Of a stretch of 64,000 nt of DNA, positions 55,689 through 64,000 are shown one piece after another. Location of the stretch: positions 124,001 through 188,000 of the forward strand of contig NZ_JAHHZQ010000005.1 in the NCBI RefSeq assembly GCF_022606355.1, written 5' to 3'. Origin of the DNA: Leifsonia shinshuensis. GTDB taxonomy: Bacteria > Actinomycetota > Actinomycetes > Actinomycetales > Microbacteriaceae. Both the position numbers and the translations under genes were made by a program. The notes beneath the pieces are model-generated. The model had not been told where the DNA came from. It made no database searches and saw only the letters and a program-made list of their open reading frames with translations. Numbering within the stretch: the first letter of the stretch is position 1; each line of letters opens with the position of its first letter.

Positions 55689-56438
55689 ATGCTGACCCAT
55701 CAGCGCGAAGAGGCCATCGTCGAGCGCGTCCGCACGTCGGGGAGCGCGACGGTCGAGGAGCTGTCCGCGCTGCTCGACGTCAGCGGCACCACCATTCGGC
55801 GCGACCTGGAGCGCCTCGAGCTCGCCGGCAGCGTGCGGCGGGTGCACGGCGGCGCCACCCTCCCCGAGGTCGGTCACGACGAGTTCGAGGACCTGGACGC
55901 CGACGCCGGCGAGAAGCTGAGCATCGCCGCCGCGACCGCCGGCCTCATCCGGGACGGCGACGTGGTGCTCCTCGACATCGGCCACACCACGCTCGCGATC
56001 GCCCGCCACCTCCGCGACCGTCCCGTGACGATCGTCACCAACAACCTCTGGATCCTGCGGGTGCTGGGCGACGACCCGGTGTGCACCCTCATCCTGCTCG
56101 GCGGGGCCGTCGGGTCGAAGCCGGGCACCGTGTCCGGCCCGCTCACCGAGCAGATGCTCGCCCTGATCCACGCGGATGTCGCGGTGATCAGCAGCGGCGG
56201 TATCCGTCCGGACGGTTCGGTGGTGACCGACCTCAATCAGGAGGCGACGATCAAGCACCGGATGTGCCGCGCGGCCGACCGGACCATCCTGGTGGCGACG
56301 TCGCTGAAGTTCCCCGGCGACGGCGCCTTCCAGATCGCCTCCCTGCACGACTTCGACCTGATCGTCACGACGCCGGGGTCGGGCACGGCGACGCTGGAGG
56401 GCGTCGGACAGGAGACGCGTGTGGTGATCGCGCCTTAG
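55689..56438 (+). CDS. DeoR family regulator
   Basis: 249 aa from ATG 55689, with GGGAGGAG upstream. N-terminal DeoR HTH (HQREEAIVERVRTSGSATVEELSALLDVSGTTIRRDLERLE then GSVRRVHGGA) and the C-terminal sugar-phosphate-binding DeoRC domain (DGDVVLLDIGHTT, TIVTNNL, LLGGAVG). Divergent from the ABC-GDPD operon and likely its repressor. Confidence 0.9.
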   Translation: MLTHQREEAIVERVRTSGSATVEELSALLDVSGTTIRRDLERLELAGSVRRVHGGATLPEVGHDEFEDLDADAGEKLSIAAATAGLIRDGDVVLLDIGHTTLAIARHLRDRPVTIVTNNLWILRVLGDDPVCTLILLGGAVGSKPGTVSGPLTEQMLALIHADVAVISSGGIRPDGSVVTDLNQEATIKHRMCRAADRTILVATSLKFPGDGAFQIASLHDFDLIVTTPGSGTATLEGVGQETRVVIAP

Positions 56439-57448
56439 CCCGCCACCTCCGCATGCCACCCGCACGACCGCCGCGCCACGAATCGGTGCGGCAGCGTCTC
56501 GTGCACGTGGGCGTCCTCCGCCGCGATCAGCACCTCGATGGCGCGGGTGGCGAGCTCGGGGATGGGCTGCTGCACGGTCGACAGCGAGGGGACCGCGTAC
56601 CGCGAGTGCGCCGTCCCGTCGAATCCGACCACCGCGACGTCGTCGGGCACGTGGAGGCCGAGTTCCGCCGCGGCGTAGAGCACGCCGAACGCCTGCTCGT
56701 CGGTGGCGACGTAGATCGCCCGTGGACGGTCGCCGCTGGCGAGCCACTGCAGCGCCACGCGGGCGGCGTCGCCGCGGGAGGTCTCGGACCGGCGCTCCGA
56801 GGCCTGCACTCCGGGCGACCGGAGGATGGCGCGCGTGAAACCTGCTGCGTGCTGGCGGGAGCCTGCCGAGTCCGTCGGGCCGTTGAGCAGGCCGATCGTG
56901 CGGTAGCCGTGGCCGACGAGGTGCTGAGTCGCCTCCTCCGCGGCGTGGTCGTAGTCGATCGTGAGCGAGGAGGCGGGCTGGTCGAGGTCGAGGGGGTGCA
57001 GGGCGACGATCGGGATGCCGGCCTCCGCCACGAAGCCGAGCTGCGGGTCGTCCGAGACCGACACCAGGACGATGCCGTCGACGCGACGCTCGATGAACGA
57101 GCTCAGCTGCTGCAGCTCCTGCTCCTCGCTGCCCGCGGAGTCGGCGATCAGCAGCAGCCGGCCGCGCGCGGTCGCCGCCGTCTCGAGCGCGCGCGAGACC
57201 TCGCCGAAGTAAGGGTTGGCGATGTCGGGCACGATGAGGCCGACCGAGAGCGTCTTGCCCGCGCTCAGCGCGCGGGCGAGCGCGTTGGGCCGGTAGTTCA
57301 GCTCGGCCGCGGCGCGCAGCACGCGCTCGCGCGTCGCGGGGGAGACGTTGCGGGGCCCGTTGTTGAAGACATAGCTGACCACCGCCGTGGAGGTCCCCGC
57401 CCGCTCGGCGACGTCTCGTCCTGTTGCCACTGCCCCCTCGTTTCCCAC
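56435..57448 (-). CDS. LacI family regulator
   Basis: 337 aa, GTG 57448 (GAGGG 6 bp upstream). HTH TGRDVAERAGTSTAVVSYVFNN with the hinge RPNALARALSAGKT, followed by a periplasmic-binding-like sensor. Palindromic CTAA..TTAG sites lie between it and the nucleoside-type ABC operon, which it probably represses along with itself. Ends 4 bp into the 3' end of the convergent DeoR gene. Confidence 0.9.
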   Translation of the reverse strand: MGNEGAVATGRDVAERAGTSTAVVSYVFNNGPRNVSPATRERVLRAAAELNYRPNALARALSAGKTLSVGLIVPDIANPYFGEVSRALETAATARGRLLLIADSAGSEEQELQQLSSFIERRVDGIVLVSVSDDPQLGFVAEAGIPIVALHPLDLDQPASSLTIDYDHAAEEATQHLVGHGYRTIGLLNGPTDSAGSRQHAAGFTRAILRSPGVQASERRSETSRGDAARVALQWLASGDRPRAIYVATDEQAFGVLYAAAELGLHVPDDVAVVGFDGTAHSRYAVPSLSTVQQPIPELATRAIEVLIAAEDAHVHETLPHRFVARRSCGWHAEVAG

Positions 57449-57466
57449 GCGTAGCCCTCGATTGTT

Positions 57467-57555
57467 CTAATCGATTAGAGAAATCCTAGTCATCATCTTG
57501 CGGATCCTCCACCGAGCATTTATGGTCATCTAAGCGGTTAGCTCTATCCGCTTAG
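57467..57555. promoter_or_regulatory. LacI operator cluster
   Basis: Three related 12-bp sites: CTAATCGATTAG (57467-57478, perfect palindrome with a central CG), CTAAGCGGTTAG (57530-57541) and CTATCCGCTTAG (57544-57555), the last nearly the reverse complement of the second. The first covers the regulator promoter, the others the ABC operon leader. Confidence 0.75.
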
Positions 57556-57577
57556 ATTTCGAGAGAAGGACTACCCG

Positions 57578-58864
57578 ATGAAGCGTTCCTCCCTCGCCGT
57601 CGCCGCCACCCTGGCGGCGTCGGCGCTGCTGCTCGGCGGCTGTTCAGCCTCCGGCTCCTCGTCTTCCCCGACGACCGGCACGGTCAACCTGCTCGGCCCG
57701 GAGGACCCGAAGACGTTCGCCCCGGTGATCGCCGGCTTCGAGGCCGCGAACCCCGGTGACACGGTCAAGTACACGCAGGTGCCGTTCGACCAGCTGAGCA
57801 GCACGCTCCAGCAGCGGCTCGCCGCCAAGGACACCACGATCGACGTCTACACGGTCGACCAGCCGAACATCCCGCAGCTCGCGGCGCAGGGTTTCCTCGA
57901 AGACCTCTCCGACCTCCAGGGCACGGAGAAGGCGGCGACCTCCGACGCCCAGTACAAGATCAACCTCTACAACGGCAAGATGTGGGCGCTGTCGGTCTGG
58001 AACTCGACCCAGCTGATGTTCTACAACAAGGACGCGCTGGCGAAGGCCGGCGTCCAGCCGCCCTCGGCCGACCCGGCCCAGCGCTGGACGTGGGAGCAGA
58101 CCGAGGCGGCCGGCCGCGCGGCTCAGGCGGCCGGCATCAAGAGCGGACTCCTGATGGAGCAGGTGGAGGCGTACTACCAGCTGCAGCCGCTGATGGAGTC
58201 GCTCGGCGGCGGCTCCGGCATCACCGGCAAGCAGATGCTGACCCCCGCCGTCGAGACGGCCGGCTGGCAGAAGGCAATGCAGTGGTACGCCGACAGCTTC
58301 GCCAGCGGGCTGTCCCCCCGCGGCGTCGGCGGCTTCCAGACCTCGCCGGTGTTCTCGAACGGCGACGTCGCGTTCTTCGTCGGCGGCCCCTGGGATGTCG
58401 GCAACTTCGCCCAGAACGCGAAGTTCGACTGGGGCGTCGCGCCGCTTCCGTACTTCGAGGGCGGCAAGCAGGTCACGCCGACCGGCTCGTGGTCGTGGGG
58501 CATCAACCCGGCGTCGAAGAAGAAGGACCTCGCCAAGAAGTTCCTGGAGTACGCGGCGCTGAACCCCGAGGGCAACCTCCTCACCGCCAAGAACACGACC
58601 ATCATCCCGTCCGTCACCGAGGCGGAGAAGAAGTACCTGCCGACCCTGGAGACCCTCGGCGGCGCACACAGCGCCGGTGTCGAAAAGCTGGTCGCCTACG
58701 AGGTGGCGCACACGGCGGTGGCCCGCCCGGTCTCGGTCGGCTACGTGCAGTTCGACTCGGTGATGTCCAAAGCCTTCGCCGACATCCGCAACGGCGCCGA
58801 CGTGAAGTCCCGCCTCGCCCAGGCGACCCAGCAGCTCAACGACGCCTGGAGCCAGCTGAAATGA
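57578..58864 (+). CDS. ABC substrate-binding lipoprotein (CUT1)
   Basis: 428 aa. Lipobox LLGGC near residue 22. Family-1 binding protein (GTVNLLGPEDPKTFAPVIAGFEAANPG, LSVWNSTQLMFYNKDAL, GVAPLPYFEGGKQVTPTGSWSWGI). In an operon with a nucleoside hydrolase, a nucleoside or a pentose is a likely ligand. AGAAGGA ribosome site. Confidence 0.9.
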   Translation: MKRSSLAVAATLAASALLLGGCSASGSSSSPTTGTVNLLGPEDPKTFAPVIAGFEAANPGDTVKYTQVPFDQLSSTLQQRLAAKDTTIDVYTVDQPNIPQLAAQGFLEDLSDLQGTEKAATSDAQYKINLYNGKMWALSVWNSTQLMFYNKDALAKAGVQPPSADPAQRWTWEQTEAAGRAAQAAGIKSGLLMEQVEAYYQLQPLMESLGGGSGITGKQMLTPAVETAGWQKAMQWYADSFASGLSPRGVGGFQTSPVFSNGDVAFFVGGPWDVGNFAQNAKFDWGVAPLPYFEGGKQVTPTGSWSWGINPASKKKDLAKKFLEYAALNPEGNLLTAKNTTIIPSVTEAEKKYLPTLETLGGAHSAGVEKLVAYEVAHTAVARPVSVGYVQFDSVMSKAFADIRNGADVKSRLAQATQQLNDAWSQLK

Positions 58865-59802
58865 CCACCGGCACCATCCGTCCCGGAGCCCGCAGCACGG
58901 GCTCCGGGACGGGAGCCCCGCAGCGACCGCGAGGGAGGCGCAGCCAGCGCCCGGCGTTGGTCGCCCTGGCGTTCCTCTCGCCGGCGCTCATCGCCCTCCT
59001 GGTGCTCCGGCTCGTGCCGGCGGCGGACGCGCTCTGGGAGTCGTTCTTCCACAAGAGCCTGCTGCAGGGCGGCTCGGTGTTCGTCGGCCTCGGCAACTAC
59101 GCCGAGCTCTTCGCCAACAAGGAGTTCCTGGCGTCGCTGGGCGTCACCCTCCTGTTCACGATCATCGTCAACCCGCTGCAGGTCTGCGTCGCCTTCCTGC
59201 TCGCGGTGCTCTACACCAAGCGGAGCGCCGGCTCGAAGCTGTGGCGGTCACTCGTGATCCTGCCGATCGCCGTCCCGCCGGCGGTCTCCGCCGTGATCTG
59301 GAGCGTGATCTACCGCCCTGACGGCCTCGCCAACTCGTTCCTGTCGCTCGCCGGCATCCCGCCGCAGCCGTTCCTGACCTCGCCGCAGCAGGCGCTCTGG
59401 TGCATCATCGTGCTGCTGTCGTGGATCGGCGTCGGCTACTGGATGCTGTTCCTGATCGCCGGGCTCAACGACATCCCGACCTCGTACTACGAGGCGGCAT
59501 CGCTCGACGGCGCGTCCGCCTGGCGGCAGCTGTGGAGCATCACCTTCCCGCTGCTGCGCCGGCCGCTCGCGTTCGTGCTCGTGGCCGACACCGTCTCCAA
59601 CCTGCTCGTCTTCGCGCCGGTGCAGATCCTCACCAAGGGCGGACCGCAAGGCGCGACGAACCTGCTCATGTACGACATCTACAACCGTGCGTACACACTG
59701 GGCGACCTCAACAAGGCGCAGGCGGAGGTCATCATCCTGGTGCTGCTCACCGTCGCGATCGTCGCGCTGCAGTTCCGACTCCTGAGGAGCGACGAATCAT
59801 GA
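58861..59802 (+). CDS. ABC permease (MalF type)
   Basis: 313 aa; ATG overlaps the binding-protein stop. Six helices and EAA loop TSYYEAASLDGASAWRQLWSITFP. No ATPase gene in the operon. Confidence 0.92.
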   Translation: MTTGTIRPGARSTGSGTGAPQRPRGRRSQRPALVALAFLSPALIALLVLRLVPAADALWESFFHKSLLQGGSVFVGLGNYAELFANKEFLASLGVTLLFTIIVNPLQVCVAFLLAVLYTKRSAGSKLWRSLVILPIAVPPAVSAVIWSVIYRPDGLANSFLSLAGIPPQPFLTSPQQALWCIIVLLSWIGVGYWMLFLIAGLNDIPTSYYEAASLDGASAWRQLWSITFPLLRRPLAFVLVADTVSNLLVFAPVQILTKGGPQGATNLLMYDIYNRAYTLGDLNKAQAEVIILVLLTVAIVALQFRLLRSDES

Positions 59803-60668
59803 CCTCCACCCTCGCTCCGCGCGCCACCCGCTCGCGCAGCAGGCGCACCCTCGCCTACATCGGCCTGAGCGTGGCGGCCGCCATTGTCGGGCTGTTGTTC
59901 CTGCTGCCGCTGTGGTGGACGTTCGTCAACTCGCTGCGGCCGGGAGCCGAGACGTTCAGCTACCTGAACCCGCTGCAGTGGCAGACCTTCTTCACGCTCT
60001 CCCCGACGCTCGACAACTACCTCTCGCTGCTGAGCAGCGATCTCGGCAGGGCGATCGCCAACTCGCTGTTCGTCAGCCTCACGACCGTTGTCATCGGGCT
60101 GGTCATCTGCGCGATGGCCGCGTTCGGGCTGTCGGCGATCCCGTTCCGCGGTAGGGGAGCGCTGTTCTCGATCGTGATCCTGAGCTTCCTGATCCCGTTC
60201 GACGCGATCTCCATCCCGCTCGCGGGCCTGTTCCGCGACTGGAACCTGCAGAACACCTTCACCGGCCTGATCCTGCCCGGGATCGGCAACGGCATGGCGA
60301 TCTTCCTGCTGCGCACCTTCTTCCTCGCCATCCCCGGCGAGCTGGTGGAGGCCGGCCGGCTCGACGGGCTCGGCTGGTGGGGGATCTTCCGGCGCATCTA
60401 CGTGCCGCTGTCCCGCCCCGCGCTGATCGGCGCCGGGCTGATGCTCTTCCTCTTCCAGTGGCAGGCCTACGTGTGGCCGCTGCTCATGGGCACCGACGAC
60501 ACCCACATCCTCGGCCCGGTCGCCCTGTCGAACCTGCAAGGCCAGTTCAACGTCGACTACGGCGTGATGTTCGCCGCGTCGATCGTGCTGACCATCATCC
60601 CGCTCGCGATCATCGTCGCCTGTCAGCGCTACTTCATCCAGTCCGTGAGCACCAGCGGCCTCAAGTAG
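59799..60668 (+). CDS. ABC permease (MalG type)
   Basis: 289 aa; ATG overlaps the previous stop. Six helices and EAA loop GELVEAGRLDGLGWWGIFRRIYVP. Confidence 0.92.
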   Translation: MTSTLAPRATRSRSRRTLAYIGLSVAAAIVGLLFLLPLWWTFVNSLRPGAETFSYLNPLQWQTFFTLSPTLDNYLSLLSSDLGRAIANSLFVSLTTVVIGLVICAMAAFGLSAIPFRGRGALFSIVILSFLIPFDAISIPLAGLFRDWNLQNTFTGLILPGIGNGMAIFLLRTFFLAIPGELVEAGRLDGLGWWGIFRRIYVPLSRPALIGAGLMLFLFQWQAYVWPLLMGTDDTHILGPVALSNLQGQFNVDYGVMFAASIVLTIIPLAIIVACQRYFIQSVSTSGLK

Positions 60669-60709
60669 CCGGCTCGCGCCACCACCTCTCGACACACCAA
60701 GGAACACCC

Positions 60710-61642
60710 ATGCCCCACCACCGCATCATCCTCGACACCGACATCGGATCCGACGTCGACGACGCCCTCGCGCTCGTGCAGATCCTCGGCACGCCCTCGC
60801 TCGAGCTGGAGGCCGTGACCACCGTCTACGGCGACACCGCCCTCCGCGCCCGCATCGTGCGCCGCTACGCCGCGCTCGCCGGTGTCGACCTGCTCGCCCA
60901 TCCCGGCGTCGAGACGCCGCTGTCGGGCCGCGAGGTCTGGTGGGCCGGCCACGAGGGCACCCTGCATGACGGCCTCGGTCGCGAGCCCGTGTCCGACGAG
61001 CCGGCCGTCGACCACCTCGTCCGCCGGGTGCTGGAGAACCCGGGCGCCATCGACATCGTCGCCATCGGGCCGCTGACCAACATCGCCGCGGCGATCCAGT
61101 CGGAGCCGGGGTTCGCCTCCGCGGTGCGCGGCCTCTGGATCATGGGCGGCGCCTTCGCGACGGGCGAGCCCGAGAACGCCGAGCCCGAGCACGCCGAGCC
61201 CGAGCACAACTTCCGCTCCGACACCACGGCAGCGCAGATCGTCTTCGACGCCCGAATCCCGACCGTCGTCACCGGCCTGGAGGTGACGCGGCAGGTGGAG
61301 ATCAGGGACGACAGCGTGCAGCGCATCGCCCAGGCCGGCCCGGCGGGGGAGGCGCTCTACGCCGACATCGCCCAGTGGTGGGAGTTCTGGAGCACGCAGT
61401 GGAACGTGCCGCACGACCCGGTGACCGTCCTCACCCTCACGCGGCCCGACCTGTTCGCGTTCAGCGGTCCGGGGACCGTCGCCATCGAGCCCGACGGCGA
61501 GGGCGCGGGACGCAGCGTCTTCACCCCCGACGCCGCGGGCTGGGTCCGGGTCGCCACGCGGGCCGACGCGGTCGCCGTCGGCGAGGAGATCGTCCGCTCG
61601 ATCGTGGCCGCCGCGGCGAACGCGGGAGTTCTCGAAGGCTGA
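60710..61642 (+). CDS. Nucleoside hydrolase (IunH family)
   Basis: 310 aa. Splits ribonucleosides to base and ribose. N-terminal metal cluster ILDTDIGSDVDDALAL; GPLTNIAAA and a substrate region near FRSDTTAAQIVF. Normally the last begins with N-x-D; here the same position reads HNFRSD. An acidic repeat (EPENAEPEHAEPEH, residues about 151-164) is inserted before it. Start at ATG 60710 with AAGGAA. Confidence 0.88.
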   Translation: MPHHRIILDTDIGSDVDDALALVQILGTPSLELEAVTTVYGDTALRARIVRRYAALAGVDLLAHPGVETPLSGREVWWAGHEGTLHDGLGREPVSDEPAVDHLVRRVLENPGAIDIVAIGPLTNIAAAIQSEPGFASAVRGLWIMGGAFATGEPENAEPEHAEPEHNFRSDTTAAQIVFDARIPTVVTGLEVTRQVEIRDDSVQRIAQAGPAGEALYADIAQWWEFWSTQWNVPHDPVTVLTLTRPDLFAFSGPGTVAIEPDGEGAGRSVFTPDAAGWVRVATRADAVAVGEEIVRSIVAAAANAGVLEG

Positions 61643-61679
61643 CGAGGAATTCCGGCGGCTCGCTCTGGTTGAACACGTC

Positions 61680-62321
61680 ATGACCACCGTAGGAATCATC
61701 GGAGCCGGCCACATCGGCCAGGCACTCGCCCGCACCTTCATCCAGCACGGCTACACCGTGACCATCGCGAACTCGCGCGGTCCGGAGACGCTCGCCGACC
61801 TCGTCGCCGACCTCGGCCCGTCCGCCACGGCGGCGACCGCCGCCGAGGCCGGCGCCGCAGGCGATTTCGTCGTGGTGACCGTGCCGCTGAAGAACTACCG
61901 CGACATCCCGGTGGCGCCGTTGGCTGGCAAGATCGTGATCGACACGAACAACTACTATTTCGAGCGCGACGGCCACATCCCCGAGCTCGACGAGGGCACC
62001 GCGACCGTGACGGGACTGCTGCAGGCGCACCTTCCCGAGTCACGGGTGGCCAAGGGCTTCAACCACATCGGCGCCCGCGACATCCCGACCACCGGCTCGC
62101 CGGCCGGCACGCCGAACCGCCGCGCGCTCGCGACCGCGAGCGACTTCGAGGACGCCGCGGCCCTGGTGGCGTCCATCTACGACGAGTTCGGCTTCGACGC
62201 CGTGAACGTCGGCCCCCTCTCGGAGAGCTGGCGCGTCGAGCGCGACCGCCCGGCCTACGTGGTGCGCCAGAACCGCGAGGAGCTCGAGGCGAACCTGGCC
62301 GAGGCGCCCCGGACCATCTGA
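61680..62321 (+). CDS. NADPH-F420 reductase-like NAD(P)-binding protein
   Basis: 213 aa. N-terminal Rossmann motif VGIIGAGHIGQALARTFIQHG, VVVTVPLKNYRDIPVAPLAG and DTNNYY resemble the F420H2:NADP oxidoreductase/ProC-like family. Many actinobacterial members do not use F420. Monocistronic, followed by a strong hairpin. Confidence 0.8.
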   Translation: MTTVGIIGAGHIGQALARTFIQHGYTVTIANSRGPETLADLVADLGPSATAATAAEAGAAGDFVVVTVPLKNYRDIPVAPLAGKIVIDTNNYYFERDGHIPELDEGTATVTGLLQAHLPESRVAKGFNHIGARDIPTTGSPAGTPNRRALATASDFEDAAALVASIYDEFGFDAVNVGPLSESWRVERDRPAYVVRQNREELEANLAEAPRTI

Positions 62322-62874
62322 GACGGTCGCGGCGGCCGCCTCAGGCCGCCGCGATCTGCTCCGCCAACGGGGTGAGCAGGCCGGGCGTGCCGTCCGGCGG
62401 CGGCAGGGTCGATGCCGGGGCGCCGCAGCACCGTGTCACTTCATAGCCTTTGGTCGCTGACTTAAGTCTTCCCTCATGGGCGCCCGTGGGACTACCTGGC
62501 AGCCTGTGCGGGTATTCGGGATCCGTTGGGACGCGATCGCGGCCACAAACACGCAATCGACTCGCACCTCAAATACGGGCACACCCCGCCGCGTCCGCCG
62601 CTGTCGATTGCCCCGATCGTCAAACCCGCCGCAACGTTCTCGTCAACGGCCCCAACCGCGTATTGCTCGTCTTCCGTGGGATGCTATACCAACCCGAGTA
62701 CCGGCATTGACTCACCGTTCTCAGGGCCGGCACCTGCGGATCCCAACGGGAACGGAACGTCACAGTGCGCTGCGTCCAAAGCATCCGTCGTATTCATCGA
62801 GGCGCCACCGCTGGCAGTAGTAGTCGGTGTGGCACTGGCCGGCTGGACATGTGGATCGCTAGGAGGAGGATGAA
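62322..62874. other. Non-coding stretch after the reductase
   Basis: I see no supported gene. Frames of 60-115 codons here are low in the usual GC-bias pattern and lack ribosome sites. The left end holds a hairpin; the rest may be decayed sequence at the edge of the accessory cluster. Confidence 0.55.
62327..62354. terminator. Terminator-like hairpin
   Basis: TCGCGGCGGCC, 6-nt loop GCCTCA, GGCCGCCGCGA: perfect 11-bp arms starting 6 bp after the reductase stop. No T-tract. Confidence 0.65.
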
Positions 62875-63108
62875 GTGGAAGGCAACGGGGCGGCGCGCCA
62901 CTGGCGCGGGGTCGCACTCGGCCTGATCTTTCTGGCGTTGGGTAGCATCCCGGCAATCTTCTTCGGATGGCAGACCACAAGCTATGTACTTGCCGTAGGT
63001 GGCCTTTTCCTCGCGGTTGGTGAGCTGATGTGGATCATCTGGTCTCGACGTCGACTTCTTCATGGGGCAGGAGAAGGTGCGGATCCGGATGACAAGAAGA
63101 GACCTTGA
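62875..63108 (+). CDS. Small two-helix membrane protein
   Basis: 77 aa, GTG start with AGGAGGAT just upstream. Two helices (GVALGLIFLALGSIPAIFFGW, YVLAVGGLFLAVGELMWIIW) and a charged tail ending GEGADPDDKKRP. The stop overlaps a TTG that may start the next gene. Function unknown. Confidence 0.65.
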   Translation: MEGNGAARHWRGVALGLIFLALGSIPAIFFGWQTTSYVLAVGGLFLAVGELMWIIWSRRRLLHGAGEGADPDDKKRP

Positions 63109-63413
63109 GAGAAACGGCCCGGCTTTCGTTCAAGAGCAGACGGTCTTCATGCCGCTGGTACGGCACCCTCATCTTACCCTCAGCTCAAACCCCATCCGGC
63201 TCAGGCGATTCTCTGTTGCTTGGGGGCCCCGTGGGCGCGGTGTTCGCTCTGGGGGTCTTTTGGTTCGTTGTGATCATTCCATTGGACAACCGGCGGCGGC
63301 TGGCTTCTGTCGTGAGGGAATCGTCCGCTCGGCTCGTTTTCGCCGTGCGTGCGGGCGGGGTACTAGGGCACGCATTCGATGTGCTAAAGGCCAGAACGTA
63401 CGAGTTGCGGTGA
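63105..63413 (+). CDS. Small membrane protein, possibly frameshifted
   Basis: 102 aa from TTG 63105 (TTGA overlap with the gene before it). One or two helices (SLLLGGPVGAVFALGVFWFVVIIPL) and a cytosolic domain ending LGHAFDVLKARTYELR. Protein-like sequence continues in the next frame right after the stop, so a single missing base may have cut the gene. Confidence 0.5.
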   Translation: MRETARLSFKSRRSSCRWYGTLILPSAQTPSGSGDSLLLGGPVGAVFALGVFWFVVIIPLDNRRRLASVVRESSARLVFAVRAGGVLGHAFDVLKARTYELR

Positions 63414-63514
63414 CTTATCCGAGAGCTGGAGGGAAAGCGATCGAATTCCCCCCTTTGATGGCGCAAGGTCTCGAAGAGCAACTCAAGCGGGAACTCATTG
63501 GAAGGAGGGGCTAG
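63410..63514 (+). CDS. Short continuation frame of the previous gene
   Basis: 34 codons from GTG 63410, overlapping the stop before it (GTGA). Reads TYPRAGGKAIEFPPLMAQGL then EEQLKRELIGRRG. Either a tiny separate protein or the C-terminus of the 63105 gene moved out of frame by one base. Confidence 0.3.
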   Translation: MTYPRAGGKAIEFPPLMAQGLEEQLKRELIGRRG

Positions 63515-64000
63515 ATGCGTCGCGAGAGCGGATCCACGCAGCGGACAACTCCCCGGCTTCGCTCGTCGGCAGCTCGTGTTGTTCTTTGGCTGTGTCTACT
63601 CGGAGGGGCCGCAGCTTTCAACGCGGCTGTGGTCAGCGGTTCGAGTGCAGAAGGCGCGTTCCGGATCGGCTTGTGGGCTGGATCCGTCGCCGCTGTCGTG
63701 CTCTGGATGGTGCCTGTGGTGCTGGGCGAGTGGTGTGCCGTCACGCGAACCATGGCCGTCCGTCAGTTGGCTCCACGTTCCCAGCTCTGGGATTCCACGC
63801 TCGATCCCGCCACCGTGGCAAGTCTCGCGAGCATGGGCGTGGAGGTATCGAAACGGCCGTGGATCCGTTCGTGGGAGAAGGGACTTCTCGTGGCGGTCGA
63901 TGAACACACCATCCGTGTCTTTGCCGGCGCGCGGACTGTGATCAGCCTTCTCGAGATCGAGCGCTCGAACGTGCATTCCGTGAGCGTGGTGCGTGTGAGC
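63515..64000 (+). CDS. Membrane protein with PH-like domain (3' partial)
   Basis: 162 codons open to the window edge, with GGAAGGAGGGG before ATG 63515. A basic N-terminus, two helices (AARVVLWLCLLGGAAAFNAAVV and FRIGLWAGSVAAVVLWMVPVV) and then a strand-rich domain (GLLVAVDEHTIRVFAGARTVISLLEI). Layout like the 17281 protein. Continues beyond the window. Confidence 0.6.
   Translation, partial: MRRESGSTQRTTPRLRSSAARVVLWLCLLGGAAAFNAAVVSGSSAEGAFRIGLWAGSVAAVVLWMVPVVLGEWCAVTRTMAVRQLAPRSQLWDSTLDPATVASLASMGVEVSKRPWIRSWEKGLLVAVDEHTIRVFAGARTVISLLEIERSNVHSVSVVRVS

Noticed and set aside
62341-62556. 71-codon minus-strand frame after the reductase
   Set aside because: Its end lies in the hairpin and it has no ribosome site or recognisable family.
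62476-62873. Two overlapping plus-strand frames of about 115 codons
   Set aside because: Both lack ribosome sites and show no conserved pattern; neither can be preferred.

Overview
The window is high-GC DNA with dense operons, many ATGA/GTGA start-stop overlaps, frequent GTG starts and a complete mycofactocin cluster. This points to an actinobacterium; the sugar-ABC, GH3 and GH6 content fits a Microbacteriaceae-like soil or plant organism. That placement is inference: no rRNA gene is present, and I saw no tRNA gene or CRISPR array.

Layout. 1-5.4 kb: beta-glucan use (end of an OppC-type permease, GH3 beta-glucosidase, secreted GH6 cellulase, small lipoprotein and membrane protein). 5.5-15.5 kb: housekeeping and stress genes (HhH-GPD DNA glycosylase, LmrA/YxaF-type TetR with a divergent tautomerase, Fsr-type efflux pump with a divergent AraC regulator, epoxide-hydrolase-like enzyme with a divergent LuxR-ATPase, YibE/F-like membrane protein). 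15.5-20 kb: a lower-GC mosaic of small membrane proteins with duplicated segments, a copied fragment of the yibE/F gene, and a broken GNAT copy.

20.05-33.9 kb: mycofactocin island. On the minus strand run mftE-mftF, then mftA (33 aa)-mftB-mftC, four mycofactocin-type SDR dehydrogenases, a MoxR ATPase, a VWA protein and mftD. On the plus strand run mftR-mftG and a coupled methyltransferase. A 16-bp operator-like sequence occurs both in the mftA promoter and between mftE and mftR. The island is bracketed by direct repeats of a GNAT gene, broken on the left and intact on the right.

33.9-49.5 kb: peptidoglycan amino-sugar (MurNAc) salvage. It has MurNAc-6-P etherase MurQ, an amino-sugar kinase, a MurR/RpiR regulator, NamZ, a GNAT, a sugar ABC importer, a PIG-L deacetylase, a D-lactate-dehydrogenase-type FAD/FeS protein, a DgaE/SelA-like PLP enzyme and a GH20-like enzyme. 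MurQ releases D-lactate, so the FAD/FeS protein closes the route. NamZ and the GH20-like protein show no signal peptide, suggesting import first and cleavage in the cytoplasm.

49.5-61.7 kb: an ABC operon with glycerophosphodiesterase and inositol-phosphatase genes under a DeoR regulator with repeated operator-like sites, then a LacI-controlled ABC operon with a nucleoside hydrolase. 61.7-64 kb: an F420/NADP-reductase-like protein, a 550-bp stretch without a convincing gene, and another run of small membrane proteins cut by the window edge.
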